The position numbers were made by a program, and so were the translations under genes. DNA of 64,000 nt, taken from Corynebacterium sp. HMSC29G08. Lineage in GTDB: Bacteria; Actinomycetota; Actinomycetes; Mycobacteriales; Mycobacteriaceae. Location: positions 1 through 64,000 of the forward strand of contig NZ_KV786254.1 in NCBI RefSeq assembly GCF_001806875.1, written 5' to 3'. Below are positions 1 through 9,978 of this stretch, piece by piece. The notes under the pieces were generated by a model. It worked only from the letters and a program-made list of their open reading frames with translations, made no database searches and was not told the origin of the DNA. Positions within the stretch are counted from its first letter, which is position 1; the number at the start of each line of letters is the position of its first letter.

Positions 1-324
1 CCCCCCACCGCCTCCCCCGGGCTTCAGCGCGAAGGTCCCCGGGCATCCATTCGGGCTATCCGATGTTTGCTATCCGATATTTAGATTTTGCCGCGAACAG
101 ATCTATCCAGAACGGATACCTTGTCCGGAAATCCACCGCCCCTACCTGCATAAACGTTGCACCGCTGATACACGTTGGCCAGCTGCCGGGCGGGGACATT
201 GTTCGCCAACGCTAAAAGTCGGATAGCAAGCGAAAAGCCCCCGCACCGCCCGCAATAACGGGGCGATCCGGGGGCTTCAAGCACGAACTGTGCAAACTGT
301 GAAACCTGTGCAGGCTACAAAGAC
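1..324. other. Left-edge intergenic region downstream of ilvC
   Basis: I see no convincing gene in these bases. They hold the ilvC terminator (235-277) and three copies of a GCTATCCGAT-like decamer: direct copies at 55-64 and 69-78 and an inverted copy at 219-227 (9 bases matching). The direct pair looks like a small iteron-type or operator-type element, perhaps serving a gene to the left of the window; this is inference. Confidence 0.5.
235..277 (-). terminator. Rho-independent terminator of ilvC
   Basis: The 9-bp arms AAGCCCCCG (235-243) and CGGGGGCTT (269-277) are exact complements. A smaller GC-rich stem can form inside. Read on the minus strand, the hairpin is followed by TTTTCGCTTG. 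It lies about 48 bases past the ilvC stop codon. Confidence 0.8.
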
Positions 325-1404
<1,080 letters not shown>

Positions 1405-1428
1405 CTATGTGGCCACAGCCCGCAAAAA

Positions 1429-1956
1429 TTAATTGTTTTTCTTGGACGGAGCCAACGTCTTGGACCCACGGTTCAGCGCGACCTGGCCGGAGCGGACCAT
1501 TTCACGAATGCCAAAGGTCTCAATGACATCCAGGAATGCGCGCAACTTCTCCGGGGTACCGGTGGCCTCAATAACCACAGACTCCGGCGAGACATCCACC
1601 ACGCGAGCACGGAAGATGTTGGCGGTCTCCACAACCTGAGCGCGCGTCTGGTTCGTCGCGTTGACCTTGACCAGAAGCAGGGAGCGGGCGATCGTCTGAT
1701 CGTCCTCAAGTCGGAGCACCTTCAGCACCTGAATGAGCTTGTTCAACTGCTTGGTGATCTGCTCGATTGCATACTCGGAAGCGTCCACCACAATGGTCAG
1801 ACGGTTAATACCTTCCGTCTCCGTCTTCGCAGACACCAAGGACACCAGGTTGTAACCACGGCGTGTAAACAGTGCCGTAACGCGGGTGATGATGCCGTCT
1901 ACATCCAGCACCAGCACGGAGAGGATATTGCGAGTGGTCTCGTCTTCGTGTGCCAT
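1429..1956 (-). CDS. ilvN: Acetolactate synthase small (regulatory) subunit IlvN
   Basis: This is the regulatory subunit of acetohydroxyacid synthase, which confers valine feedback inhibition and activates the IlvB catalytic subunit. The 175 residues begin with an ACT domain (NILSVLVLDVDGIITRVTAL, then the conserved RRGYNLVSL), followed by the C-terminal ALS_ss domain. Its ATG overlaps the ilvB stop codon by one base (TAATG), and GGAGGAG lies about 9 bases upstream inside ilvB, so the two subunits are translationally coupled. This fits their assembly as a holoenzyme. Confidence 0.97.
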   Translation of the reverse strand: MAHEDETTRNILSVLVLDVDGIITRVTALFTRRGYNLVSLVSAKTETEGINRLTIVVDASEYAIEQITKQLNKLIQVLKVLRLEDDQTIARSLLLVKVNATNQTRAQVVETANIFRARVVDVSPESVVIEATGTPEKLRAFLDVIETFGIREMVRSGQVALNRGSKTLAPSKKNN

Positions 1957-3809
1957 TAGCGGTTCTCCTCCGTGATTTCATCGATAGCCTCATGGATTGC
2001 CGCCGGCGACTCAGCCGCGGACTCCTCCAGGTCAAAAAATGGACGCATGCCAAGCGCATACTGCATGTCAGAGTTGGACGCACCGGCCGCAATCATTGGC
2101 CACACCTGCGCGTCCTCACCAACAATGAACTCCACCACCACAGGGCGGTCATTGATCTCGCGTGCGCGCTCAATCGCCGGAATGACCTCTTCCTTCGTGG
2201 TCACGCGGATCGCCTCCGCACCCAGCGCCTCACTGAGCTTTACAAAATCCGGCACGTACTGCTCTGCATTGCCGCCAAGCTTGGTGTGGGAATACGTTCC
2301 GTCATAAAACAGGGTCTGCCACTGGCGCACCATGCCAAGATTGCCGTTATTAATCAGCGCAACTTTGAACGGGAAGCCCTCAAGTGCGGCCGTGGTGATT
2401 TCCTGGTTGGTCATCTGGAAGCAGCCGTCACCGTCAACAGCCCACACTTCCTTCTCCGGGCAACCAGCCTTCGCGCCTAGCGCCGCTGGGATGGCGTAGC
2501 CCATCGTGCCCAGACCGCCAGAGTTGAGCCAGTGGCGCGGACGGTCAAAGTCAATGAACTGTGCGGACCACATCTGGTGCTGGCCCACGCCAGCAACGTA
2601 AATGGCGTCCGTGCCAACGACCTTCGACAGCGTCTCAATGACAAACTGCGGGGACAGCTTGCCGTCAGACTGCTCGTCATAGCCACGCGGGAAACGCTCC
2701 TTCAAATCTTCCAAGCGAGCGATCCACTCATCAATCTGTGGCGCAGCGTTGCGCTTGGAGTCACGGAACGCATCTGTCAGCTGTGCAAGCACACGCTTGG
2801 CGTCACCCACGATCGGCACATCCACCTCACGGATCTTGCCCACCTCAGCCGGGTCAATATCGGCATGGATGGTCTTTGCCAGGGGTGCGAAGGTGTCGGT
2901 GTCGCCGGTGACGCGATCGTCGAAACGCGTGCCAATAGCAATGAGCAAGTCAGACTCCTGCAGCGAGCCGACCGCGGGCACCGAGCCGTGCATACCCGGC
3001 ATACCCATGTAGAGCGGGTGATGCTGCGGGAACGCGCCGAGCGCCATCAAGGTGGTAACAACCGGGATGCCGGTGATCTCAGCGAACTCCAAAAGCTCCT
3101 TATGCGCCTCCGCCTTCACCACGCCGCCGCCGATGTAGAGCACCGGGCGCTTGGCCTCAGAGATCATCTTTGCGGCCTGGGAGATCTGGCGGTTGTGCGG
3201 CTTCGTATTCGGCTTATACCCCGGCAGGTCCAGCTCCGGCGGCCAGTTAAATTCCACCATCTGCGCCTGGATGTCCTTCGGGATATCCACAAGCACAGGT
3301 CCCGGGCGGCCAGTCGAGGCAATGTGGAACGCTGCGTTCAGCGTCGCCGGGATGTCCTCAACATCGGTCACCATGTAGTTGTGCTTAGTAATAGGCATGG
3401 TGATACCGCGGATGTCTGCCTCCTGGAAAGCATCCGTACCAATCAAGGGAGAGCCCACCTGGCCGGTAATGGCAACGATGGGCACCGAATCCAAGTACGC
3501 ATCCGCCAGTGCGGTCACCAGGTTGGTTGCACCTGGGCCGGACGTAGCAATACAAACGCCGACCTTGCCGGAGGCCACGGCATAACCTTCAGCTGCGTGG
3601 CCTGCGCCCTGCTCATGGCGCACCAGCACGTGACGCAGCGTACGCGCGCGAGACAGCGCATCGTACAGCGGCAACACGGCACCGCCAGGAAGGCCGAACA
3701 CAATGTCAACCCCAAGTTCTTCCAAACTACGAACCGTAGCGTCAGCGCCAGTCATAACCTCCGGTCCAGGCGCTGCGGCTTCGGCTGCGGGCTGCGGTGA
3801 TGCTGCCAC
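1956..3809 (-). CDS. ilvB: Acetolactate synthase large (catalytic) subunit IlvB
   Basis: IlvB is the ThDP-, FAD- and Mg-dependent acetohydroxyacid synthase that condenses two pyruvates, or pyruvate and 2-ketobutyrate. Visible motifs are the ThDP-activating Glu region ([13 protein letters not shown]), the FAD-domain stretch [11 protein letters not shown], and the ThDP/Mg motif [12 protein letters not shown] prefer the GTG at 3809 (617 residues, beginning [10 protein letters not shown]) over the ATG at 3830 because AGAAGGAG lies about 10 bases before the GTG, whereas the ATG has no Shine-Dalgarno. The first seven codons of the longer reading contain that ribosome site. Expression is likely controlled by the upstream attenuator. 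Confidence 0.95.
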   Translation of the reverse strand: MAASPQPAAEAAAPGPEVMTGADATVRSLEELGVDIVFGLPGGAVLPLYDALSRARTLRHVLVRHEQGAGHAAEGYAVASGKVGVCIATSGPGATNLVTALADAYLDSVPIVAITGQVGSPLIGTDAFQEADIRGITMPITKHNYMVTDVEDIPATLNAAFHIASTGRPGPVLVDIPKDIQAQMVEFNWPPELDLPGYKPNTKPHNRQISQAAKMISEAKRPVLYIGGGVVKAEAHKELLEFAEITGIPVVTTLMALGAFPQHHPLYMGMPGMHGSVPAVGSLQESDLLIAIGTRFDDRVTGDTDTFAPLAKTIHADIDPAEVGKIREVDVPIVGDAKRVLAQLTDAFRDSKRNAAPQIDEWIARLEDLKERFPRGYDEQSDGKLSPQFVIETLSKVVGTDAIYVAGVGQHQMWSAQFIDFDRPRHWLNSGGLGTMGYAIPAALGAKAGCPEKEVWAVDGDGCFQMTNQEITTAALEGFPFKVALINNGNLGMVRQWQTLFYDGTYSHTKLGGNAEQYVPDFVKLSEALGAEAIRVTTKEEVIPAIERAREINDRPVVVEFIVGEDAQVWPMIAAGASNSDMQYALGMRPFFDLEESAAESPAAIHEAIDEITEENR

Positions 3810-3853
3810 GATACAAAGCTCCTTCTTCATGTCTTATTCACGGAATTCGATCA

Positions 3854-3896
3854 CACAAACAAAAAGCCCTCGAGCGAGCTAGAAGCTCTCGAGGGC
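3854..3896 (-). terminator. ilvB attenuator (intrinsic terminator in the leader)
   Basis: Exact 9-bp arms at 3866-3874 (GCCCTCGAG) and 3888-3896 form a stable hairpin. On the minus strand it is followed by TTTTTGTTTG, and it lies between the leader peptide and ilvB. A competing pairing is visible: AGCTAG at 3877-3882 in the hairpin loop can pair with CTAGCT at 3910-3915, just after the leader-peptide stop. This is a plausible antiterminator that forms when a ribosome stalls on Val/Leu/Ile codons. Confidence 0.85.
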
Positions 3897-3930
3897 GCTT
3901 GGTTTGCGGCTAGCTTTGAGTGCAACCCGC

Positions 3931-3984
3931 TTACGGCAAGCGCCGCATCGGAATTACTACTACTACAAGTCGCATCGTGATCAT
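3931..3984 (-). CDS. ilvBNC leader peptide
   Basis: This 17-codon reading frame translates as MITMRLVVVVIPMRRLP. It has four consecutive Val codons flanked by Leu and Ile, exactly the amino acids made by the downstream operon. It ends 35 bases before the attenuator hairpin. The C. glutamicum ilvB leader has the same design. No Shine-Dalgarno is visible. A TATTAT -10 hexamer ends 7 bases before the ATG at 3984, so the mRNA probably begins at or next to the start codon. The second ATG at 3975 is an alternative start. Confidence 0.8.
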   Translation of the reverse strand: MITMRLVVVVIPMRRLP

Positions 3985-4023
3985 GCGTTAGATAATACAC
4001 AGCATTGCTTCGCATATATGCGA
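3985..4023 (-). promoter_or_regulatory. ilv leader promoter with 14-bp palindrome
   Basis: On the minus strand, TGTGTATTAT gives a -10 hexamer TATTAT (3992-3997) with an upstream TGTG. A perfect 14-bp palindrome TCGCATATATGCGA (4010-4023) lies 12 bases upstream of the hexamer, over the expected -35 region, where a regulator could act. It also lies upstream of the divergent PH-domain gene. Confidence 0.6.
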
Positions 4024-4066
4024 TAGTGAGTAATTTTTTTCATACGCGTTGACTACCATGTCAGGA

Positions 4067-4630
4067 ATGACCGATGCTCCCCGTATTTTCCGCCCCTCTA
4101 GAGAGCACGTCATCGCTATTGCAATGATGACGGGCATTGCGCTGATTGGTATTTTGTGGGCCCCGCTCAAACTGGGTTGGGTCCTTATATTTCCCATCTT
4201 CGCTCTTGTGTGGATCTTCAACGCCAAGACCACGATTTCTGATTCGGGCATTTCCATCAACTACCTGTTGCGCAAGAACGTCTCGCTTGCCTGGGACCAG
4301 CTCAAGGGTGTGAGTTTCAAGGGCAGCAAAGCGCTTGCCACTACTGTCGACGGCCGCGAGTACCCCATGCCTGGCATCACCTTCAACACCCTGCCCGATC
4401 TGGCAGAAGCCTCCCACGGCCGCATCACCGATGTGATTACGCAGGCCGCCGAGTCCGCTGACGGCAAGTATGAAGTGATTGACAAAGAGGGCTATAGCGT
4501 CCTGCTTAACCGAGAAGAGTACGAAGAGTACCTAAAGGAGCATCCGGACATGCCGGGACCACGCCCCGGCACGGATACGCATGCCCCCGCTGATAATCCC
4601 GCTGATAATCCCGCTGACAACCAAAACTAA
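4067..4630 (+). CDS. PH-domain membrane protein (CFP-6-like)
   Basis: This is a small conserved actinobacterial protein of unknown role. Its N-terminal half has two hydrophobic segments ([18 protein letters not shown] and [14 protein letters not shown]), followed by a bacterial PH-like fold ([28 protein letters not shown]) typical of the low-molecular-weight antigen 6 family. The acidic tail ends in [13 protein letters not shown], encoded by a 12-bp repeated unit at about 4586-4620. I choose the ATG at 4067 because TACCAT ends 7 bases before it, as in many genes here; ATG 4058 and TTG 4049 are in frame. It directly precedes ilvD. PH-like proteins of this type probably work at the membrane, but I cannot assign a partner. 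Confidence 0.75.
   Translation: MTDAPRIFRPSREHVIAIAMMTGIALIGILWAPLKLGWVLIFPIFALVWIFNAKTTISDSGISINYLLRKNVSLAWDQLKGVSFKGSKALATTVDGREYPMPGITFNTLPDLAEASHGRITDVITQAAESADGKYEVIDKEGYSVLLNREEYEEYLKEHPDMPGPRPGTDTHAPADNPADNPADNQN
4586..4620 (+). repeat. 12-bp tandem repeat in the tail of the PH-domain gene
   Basis: The unit CCGCTGATAATC is repeated with one divergent copy (GACAAC), giving the peptide [11 protein letters not shown]. Such short in-frame repeats expand and contract by slippage without breaking the frame. Confidence 0.7.
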
Positions 4631-4643
4631 AGGAGCATCTCCC

Positions 4644-6482
4644 ATGATCCCCCTCCGCTCACGCGTCACCACCATCGGCCGCCAGGCAGCCGGTGCGCGC
4701 GCCCTGTGGCGTGCCACCGGCACCGAGGAAAACGAGTTTGGCAAGCCGATCGTGGCAATTGTGAACTCCTACACCCAGTTCGTGCCCGGTCACGTTCACC
4801 TGAAGAATGTCGGCGACATTGTTGCAGACGCGGTTCGTGCCGCCGGTGGTGTACCGAAGGAGTTCAACACCATCGCCGTCGATGACGGCATTGCCATGGG
4901 ACACTCCGGCATGCTCTACTCCCTGCCCAGCCGCGAGATCATCTCGGACTCTGTGGAGTACATGGTAAACGCCCACACTGTTGATGCGATGGTGTGCATC
5001 TCCAACTGTGACAAGATCACCCCGGGCATGCTCAACGCCGCGATGCGCCTAAACATCCCGGCAGTGTTTGTCTCCGGCGGTCCGATGGAGGCCGGCAAGG
5101 CTATCAACGCCGGTGACGTAGTGAAGCCGAAGTCTGACCTGATCGACGCCATCGCGCTGTCCGCCAATGATTCCGTCAGCGACCAGCAACTCGATGACAT
5201 TGCCAACAACGCCTGCCCCACCTGTGGTTCCTGCTCCGGCATGTTCACCGCCAACTCCATGAACTGCCTGACTGAGGCACTGGGACTGTCGCTGCCGGGC
5301 AACGGCACGACGCTGGCCACCCACACCGCACGCCGCGCGCTCTTTGAGCAGGCTGGTGCCAAGATCGTTGAGCTGTGCAACCGCTACTACGGCGAAGGCG
5401 ACGAGTCTGTCCTGCCGCGCTCTATCGCCACCGAGCACGCGTTCCGCAACGCGATGGCGCTGGATATGGCCATGGGCGGTTCCACCAACACCATCTTGCA
5501 CATCCTCGCGGCGGCGCAGGAGGGCGAGGTGGACTTTGATCTGGCCGATATTGATGAGCTCTCTCACCAGATCCCGTGCCTGTCCAAGGTAGCCCCGAAC
5601 GGCGAGGCCCACGTGGAGGACGTCCACCGCGCTGGCGGTATCCCGGCCATCTTGGGCGAGCTACACCGCGCTGGGCTTTTGCATGACGACGTGCACTCGG
5701 TGTCCTATGACTCCCTCGACGCTTGGCTGGGCGACTGGGATATCCGCGGGCAGTCTCCCCTTGCAGAGGCAGTGGAGCTGTTCCACGCAGCTCCGGGCGG
5801 TAACCGTACGACGGAGGCGTTTAGCCAGTCCGCGCGCTGGGAGTCGTTGGACACCGACTCCGCCAACGGCGTGATCCACGACGTTGCACACCCGATTACT
5901 TCCGACGGCGGCCTGGTTGTCCTGCGCGGCAACCTCGCCCCAGACGGCGCAATCTTGAAGACCGCCGGTGTTGAGGAAGGCCTTTGGGAGTTCTCGGGAC
6001 CTGCCCGAGTAGTGGATTCTCAGGAGCAGGCGGTCTCTATGATCCTCAACCGCGAAGTCTTGGAGGGCGAGGTTGTGGTGATCCGCTACGAAGGCCCATC
6101 CGGCGGCCCGGGTATGCAGGAGATGCTGCACCCGACGTCCTTCCTCAAGGGCGCCGGCTTGGGTAAGAAGTGCGCGCTGATTACAGACGGCCGTTTTTCC
6201 GGCGGCACCTCCGGCCTATCCATCGGCCACATCTCTCCTGAGGCTGCACACGGCGGGCTGATCGGTTTGGTACAAAACGGCGACATCATCGCCATCTCCG
6301 TAGCCAACCGTGAGCTGCGCTTGGATGTAGACGCTGAGGAGCTGGCTCGTCGCCGCGCCGAAATGGAAGCGTCTGACAACCCGTGGACGCCCAACCGCAC
6401 CCGCCACGTGTCTAAGGCACTGCGTGCATACGCAAAAATGGCGACCAGCGCGGATAAGGGCGCTGTTCGCCAAATCGATTAA
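4644..6482 (+). CDS. ilvD: Dihydroxy-acid dehydratase IlvD
   Basis: IlvD dehydrates 2,3-dihydroxyisovalerate and 2,3-dihydroxy-3-methylvalerate to the 2-keto acids, using an Fe-S cluster. The 612-residue protein shows the expected cysteines: NCDKITPGM (C122) and [18 protein letters not shown] (C191-C208). The [20 protein letters not shown] signature lies near the C-terminus. AAAGGAG 7-13 bases upstream fixes the ATG at 4644; a longer in-frame reading overlaps the preceding gene. With ilvB, ilvN and ilvC it completes the route up to the final transamination. It is transcribed away from ilvBNC and probably not attenuated with them. Confidence 0.97.
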   Translation: MIPLRSRVTTIGRQAAGARALWRATGTEENEFGKPIVAIVNSYTQFVPGHVHLKNVGDIVADAVRAAGGVPKEFNTIAVDDGIAMGHSGMLYSLPSREIISDSVEYMVNAHTVDAMVCISNCDKITPGMLNAAMRLNIPAVFVSGGPMEAGKAINAGDVVKPKSDLIDAIALSANDSVSDQQLDDIANNACPTCGSCSGMFTANSMNCLTEALGLSLPGNGTTLATHTARRALFEQAGAKIVELCNRYYGEGDESVLPRSIATEHAFRNAMALDMAMGGSTNTILHILAAAQEGEVDFDLADIDELSHQIPCLSKVAPNGEAHVEDVHRAGGIPAILGELHRAGLLHDDVHSVSYDSLDAWLGDWDIRGQSPLAEAVELFHAAPGGNRTTEAFSQSARWESLDTDSANGVIHDVAHPITSDGGLVVLRGNLAPDGAILKTAGVEEGLWEFSGPARVVDSQEQAVSMILNREVLEGEVVVIRYEGPSGGPGMQEMLHPTSFLKGAGLGKKCALITDGRFSGGTSGLSIGHISPEAAHGGLIGLVQNGDIIAISVANRELRLDVDAEELARRRAEMEASDNPWTPNRTRHVSKALRAYAKMATSADKGAVRQID

Positions 6483-6490
6483 CGCAGCCT

Positions 6491-6511
6491 AAGCGGCGGT
6501 TTACGCCGTTT
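6491..6511. terminator. Hairpin between convergent ilvD and the DoxX gene
   Basis: AAGCGGCG (6491-6498) and CGCCGTTT (6504-6511) form an 8-bp stem with one G-U pair and a five-base loop, just after the ilvD stop codon. The T-run is short, so it is a weak intrinsic terminator at best. Confidence 0.4.
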
Positions 6512-7298
6512 ATGCCAACGGGTTGATGCCAGCCCCGAACCACCAGATGGCGCCGGCTGCGGCCAGCCCAAGCAGGGCGCAGATCCAGGACGACGCCAAC
6601 GGTCGACGCGCCCATCCCCTACCAGTGTCCACGCTGTAGAGGCCCGGGCCGGTAAAGGTCAGGGCGAAGGTGAGGCCGAGGAGGAGGGTTGGGAGGATCA
6701 CGGTGGCGTCGGTAAGCAAAAGGCCCCAACCGCCATCCGCAGCAGTCAGCGCATGCAGTGCCTCAAAGCCGGTGACTGCGACACCAACTGCCGCCGCGAC
6801 CGGGGTGATCAAACCAAGAATCAGGAACACACCTGCGGCCAGCTCCAGCGTAGGAACGATAATCGCCATACCGTTGCCAAACGGGTAGCTGGCATATGCG
6901 GTCTCCAGCGCGCCAATGCCACCGGAGGAACCCAGGTTGAAGAACGTCGCAATCGCGCGAACCGTGAGGTAACCACCCACCAGCAGGCGAAGCAGCAGCA
7001 AGCCAAAGTCAATGGTGCCACGGCCAACAGGTGCCGCTACGGGTTCTTCCACAACCGGGTCCGAAACAACCGTGACCTCTTCATACACCGGCTCAGCGGG
7101 AGCGATGTACTGCGGTTCACGGTCAATTGCAGCGGTCTCGCCCGTCACAGCGGCCGCAGCCGGAGTCGATGCCGCAAAAACCTCGGTCTCTGCGGTACCC
7201 ACCGGGTCCGTGCCAGGCGTGTAGGCCGGAACATCGTCGTGCGAGAAATCTTCGGGCGTTGCGTCGCGCAAATTATCGCGCTGATTATCGGTTGCCAT
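6510..7298 (-). CDS. DoxX-family membrane protein with acidic N-terminal extension
   Basis: The last 160 or so residues contain four hydrophobic helices starting at IDFGLLLLRLLVGGYLTVRA and matching the DoxX family (LELAAGVFLILGLITPVAA). DoxX proteins are small membrane proteins linked to redox or thiol stress in mycobacteria; the activity of this one is unknown. The first 90 residues are a hydrophilic, acidic, Ala/Glu/Val-rich extension, probably cytosolic and disordered. AGGGGGT precedes the ATG, and TAGTTT ends 7 bases before it. It is convergent with ilvD and separated from the next gene by 65 bases. Membership in the family is clear; function is not. Confidence 0.8.
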   Translation of the reverse strand: MATDNQRDNLRDATPEDFSHDDVPAYTPGTDPVGTAETEVFAASTPAAAAVTGETAAIDREPQYIAPAEPVYEEVTVVSDPVVEEPVAAPVGRGTIDFGLLLLRLLVGGYLTVRAIATFFNLGSSGGIGALETAYASYPFGNGMAIIVPTLELAAGVFLILGLITPVAAAVGVAVTGFEALHALTAADGGWGLLLTDATVILPTLLLGLTFALTFTGPGLYSVDTGRGWARRPLASSWICALLGLAAAGAIWWFGAGINPLA

Positions 7299-7363
7299 AC
7301 CCCCTAAACTATGCGAGTTTTCCTATCCAACTCTGCATGACAAACGGCGTGTTTCTCAGCAGT

Positions 7364-7837
7364 TTATAAACCGAGCGTTTTCAACGCCTCCCCATCTAGG
7401 CGCATAGTGGTCCACTCCCCCATGTCATGGGCACCGATAGAGCTATAGAAGCCTATCGACGGCTCGTTCCACCTCAACACCGTCCACTCCACACGCCTGT
7501 AATCATTGTCCACAGCAATCTTTGCCAGTGCTTTGAGCAAAGCAGTCCCAATGCCATTGCCACGCATTGGCTCCCGCACATAGAGGTCCTCCAGCCAAAT
7601 GCCGTGACGGCCGTGCCAGGTGGAGTAATTCAAAAACCACATAGCCATCCCCTGCACCACCCCATCCACCTCAGCAATGAGGGTATAAACCCGCGGGCTG
7701 TCTCCAAACAGGTGAGTCCGCACATCTTCTTCAGTGGACGTGACCTCTTCCGGCGCCTTTTCATACGCTGCAAGTTCATTGATCATGGCAAAGATTTCAG
7801 GGGTGTCAGATTCCACAGCAGGTCGAATATGCAACAT
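7364..7837 (-). CDS. GNAT-family N-acetyltransferase (SSAT-like)
   Basis: This 157-residue protein is a single GNAT domain. The acetyl-CoA loop is visible as LYVREPMRGNGIGTALLKAL, followed by the WTVLRWNEPSIGFYSSIGA strand-helix typical of diamine or thialysine acetyltransferases. It probably transfers acetyl from acetyl-CoA to a small amine; the substrate cannot be read from sequence. It is divergent from the MarR-type gene across 43 bases. TATGTT (7844-7849) ends 6 bases before the ATG, so the transcript may be leaderless. Confidence 0.85.
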   Translation of the reverse strand: MLHIRPAVESDTPEIFAMINELAAYEKAPEEVTSTEEDVRTHLFGDSPRVYTLIAEVDGVVQGMAMWFLNYSTWHGRHGIWLEDLYVREPMRGNGIGTALLKALAKIAVDNDYRRVEWTVLRWNEPSIGFYSSIGAHDMGEWTTMRLDGEALKTLGL

Positions 7838-7880
7838 GGTTTAAACATACTTTTCTTCCCCCTGTATTAAAGTCACTGCC

Positions 7881-8348
7881 ATGGAACGTTTTCATTGGCT
7901 GGAAGACCGCGATGCAGACGTCTGGCGCACCTTGTGGACTTTTGTTTCCTGGGTGCCTACTCGCTTAGATGAACATCTGAAACGCCAAGAGAAAATGGGG
8001 CTTCCGGATTACATGACGCTGTTGTCCATCGCCCTTGCGGAAGACAACACCACCACAATGTCTAAGCTCGCGCAGGCGACAATGATGTCGCCGTCGCGGC
8101 TTTCACATGTCATGGATCGCCTTGAACAACGCGGCTTTACTGAGCGCAACCGCAGCGCAAAGGACCGCCGTTCCACGTTTGCCCAACTGACTGAAGAAGG
8201 GGTGGAGTTTGTTGTGCGCTCCACCCCGGAAGTAGTGGCCCATATTCGCGAGACCATTTTTGAACAGGTTACCGCTAAGGAGGCCGAGCAATTGAAGAAA
8301 ATTATGGCCAAGATCATGTCCAACACCCCGAAGGCACCGGGAGAGTAA
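7881..8348 (+). CDS. MarR-family transcriptional regulator
   Basis: This 155-residue winged-helix regulator has the MarR core at about residues 35-110: TMSKLAQATMMSPSRLSHVMDRLEQRGF is the recognition region, and RSAKDRRSTFAQLTEEG is the wing. The conserved DRR motif is present. MarR proteins act as dimers, often repressing a neighbouring transporter or enzyme, and respond to small ligands. It lies 134 bases before the YkvI-type permease on the same strand and is divergent from the GNAT gene, so both are candidate targets (inference). TAAAGT (7868-7873) ends 7 bases before the ATG, suggesting a leaderless mRNA. Confidence 0.88.
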   Translation: MERFHWLEDRDADVWRTLWTFVSWVPTRLDEHLKRQEKMGLPDYMTLLSIALAEDNTTTMSKLAQATMMSPSRLSHVMDRLEQRGFTERNRSAKDRRSTFAQLTEEGVEFVVRSTPEVVAHIRETIFEQVTAKEAEQLKKIMAKIMSNTPKAPGE

Positions 8349-8482
8349 CCGCCGCCTGCGAACCGCCTTCCACCCCCTCCGGCTCCGTACGCTGCATGTT
8401 CCATCTGGGGGCAGTTTAATCCGAAAGTGTTATCATCGGGCCCGTTTGTAACTACACCACTTTTGGAAGGAAATGTAAATAC

Positions 8483-9886
8483 ATGCCCAAAACCCTCAAA
8501 GTAGCGCTTGCGCTTGTTGGCCTGACGGTCGGCGCCGGCTTCGCATCAGGCCAAGAAGTCATTCAATACTTTCTCTCGTTCGGTTACTGGGGCATCCTCG
8601 GCGCCGCAATTGCCGGCGCCGCCATCGCTATTTTCAGCGGCTGGGTTTACCAGCTTGGCTCCTACTACATGGCTGATGACCACAGCGCTGTGTTCAAGAG
8701 CGTGTCGCACCCGTGGGTGGCTAGGTATATGGACGTCACCACTATTTTCACGCTGTTCTGCATCGGCTTTGTCATGGTTGCCGGCGCCGGCGCCAACCTT
8801 GAGCAGCAGTTCGGTCTAGATACCTGGATCGGCTGTTCCATTATGGTGGTGCTGCTCCTGCTCTCCGGCCTTTTGGATATTGACAGGCTGACGAACGTCT
8901 TCTCGTTCATTACCCCTTTGCTGATTATTTGCCTGCTCGGCGCGTTTGCCATCACGTTGGCAAACATGCCCTCTGACTTCGCACACCTCAATGAGCTGGC
9001 AATGACCAACACTCAGGCTTCTGGCACGTTCGGCAACTGGTTTATTACCGCAGTGAACTACGCCACGCTGGTCATGATCATGGACGCCTCCATGATGCTT
9101 GTCTTCGCCGGCTCCCACATGAACCCGGCGCAAGCGGGCAAGGGTGGTCTGCTTGGCGGCATCATCTTCGCAGTGCTGCTGCTCATGCTCACGTTTATCC
9201 TGTTCGCCAACATGGACGGTGTGATGGGTGCGGATATGCCGCTACTGATGGTGTTCGACAACATGCACCCGTCGGTCGGCGTGTTTGTGTCCATCGTGAT
9301 CTACCTGATGATTTACAACACTGCCGTTGGCATGTTCTATGCCATTGGCCGTCGTACGAGCCACAGCAACCCGAAGCGTTTCCGCCTCTACTACTTCTTG
9401 GCGGTGATGGTTGGTTTCGCGCTGTCCTTCATTGGCTTCGCTGATCTTGTTGGTTGGGTCTACCCACTGCTTGGTTACCTTGGCCTGGTGCTTGGCGTGA
9501 CTATGGGTGTCGCTTGGTTCCGTGACCGCAAGAACATCCAGGAGGAGACGGAGCGTCGCGAGCGTCTTGCTGAGCTGGCTGAGACTCAGCTCGACCCTGC
9601 TATGGAAGACCTCACCCGCGCTGAGCGCGCTGAGGTTGATGAGTTGGCTGCAGATTCTCACGTGGATACGCAGGATCTGTGGCAGTCCGTACAGGAGGAA
9701 GTTGCAGCTGACTTGCACGCGGATAACTCCAGCGAGTTTGATATCGCGAATACGCCGGCGCTCGACCCTGAGCATAAAGATTATGAGGGCGCGCCCGACA
9801 CCAAGGGCGACGAAATTCACTGGGAGGCGTACGAGGAAATGTACAAAACTGGTGAATTCCCGGCGGTAAAGCCTGAGACGAAGTAG
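8483..9886 (+). CDS. YkvI-type membrane protein, APC-like permease
   Basis: This 467-residue polytopic protein has about ten hydrophobic helices. It begins with LVGLTVGAGFASGQEVIQYF, the glycine-rich first helix typical of the YkvI/COG3949 family in the amino acid-polyamine-cation transporter superfamily. From about residue 345 the protein becomes a hydrophilic, strongly acidic cytosolic tail (many Glu and Asp, for example EETERRERLAELAETQ), which is long for the family. The transported substrate is unknown. GGAAGG lies about 14 bases before the ATG. The upstream MarR gene is a likely regulator. A bidirectional hairpin terminates it against gatB. Confidence 0.8.
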   Translation: MPKTLKVALALVGLTVGAGFASGQEVIQYFLSFGYWGILGAAIAGAAIAIFSGWVYQLGSYYMADDHSAVFKSVSHPWVARYMDVTTIFTLFCIGFVMVAGAGANLEQQFGLDTWIGCSIMVVLLLLSGLLDIDRLTNVFSFITPLLIICLLGAFAITLANMPSDFAHLNELAMTNTQASGTFGNWFITAVNYATLVMIMDASMMLVFAGSHMNPAQAGKGGLLGGIIFAVLLLMLTFILFANMDGVMGADMPLLMVFDNMHPSVGVFVSIVIYLMIYNTAVGMFYAIGRRTSHSNPKRFRLYYFLAVMVGFALSFIGFADLVGWVYPLLGYLGLVLGVTMGVAWFRDRKNIQEETERRERLAELAETQLDPAMEDLTRAERAEVDELAADSHVDTQDLWQSVQEEVAADLHADNSSEFDIANTPALDPEHKDYEGAPDTKGDEIHWEAYEEMYKTGEFPAVKPETK

Positions 9887-9921
9887 CACTTCGCTTTTCT
9901 ACGCGCACTACAAACGCAACA

Positions 9922-9967
9922 CCCCTACCACCGCACGCCCCATCGGGGCCGCACTGGTAGGGGTTTT
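9922..9967. terminator. Bidirectional terminator between the YkvI-type gene and gatB
   Basis: The arms CCCCTACCA (9922-9930) and TGGTAGGGG (9955-9963) are exact complements. The stem is followed by TTTTC on the plus strand and lies between the two convergent stop codons. Confidence 0.8.
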
Positions 9968-9978
9968 CGTATCCCAGC

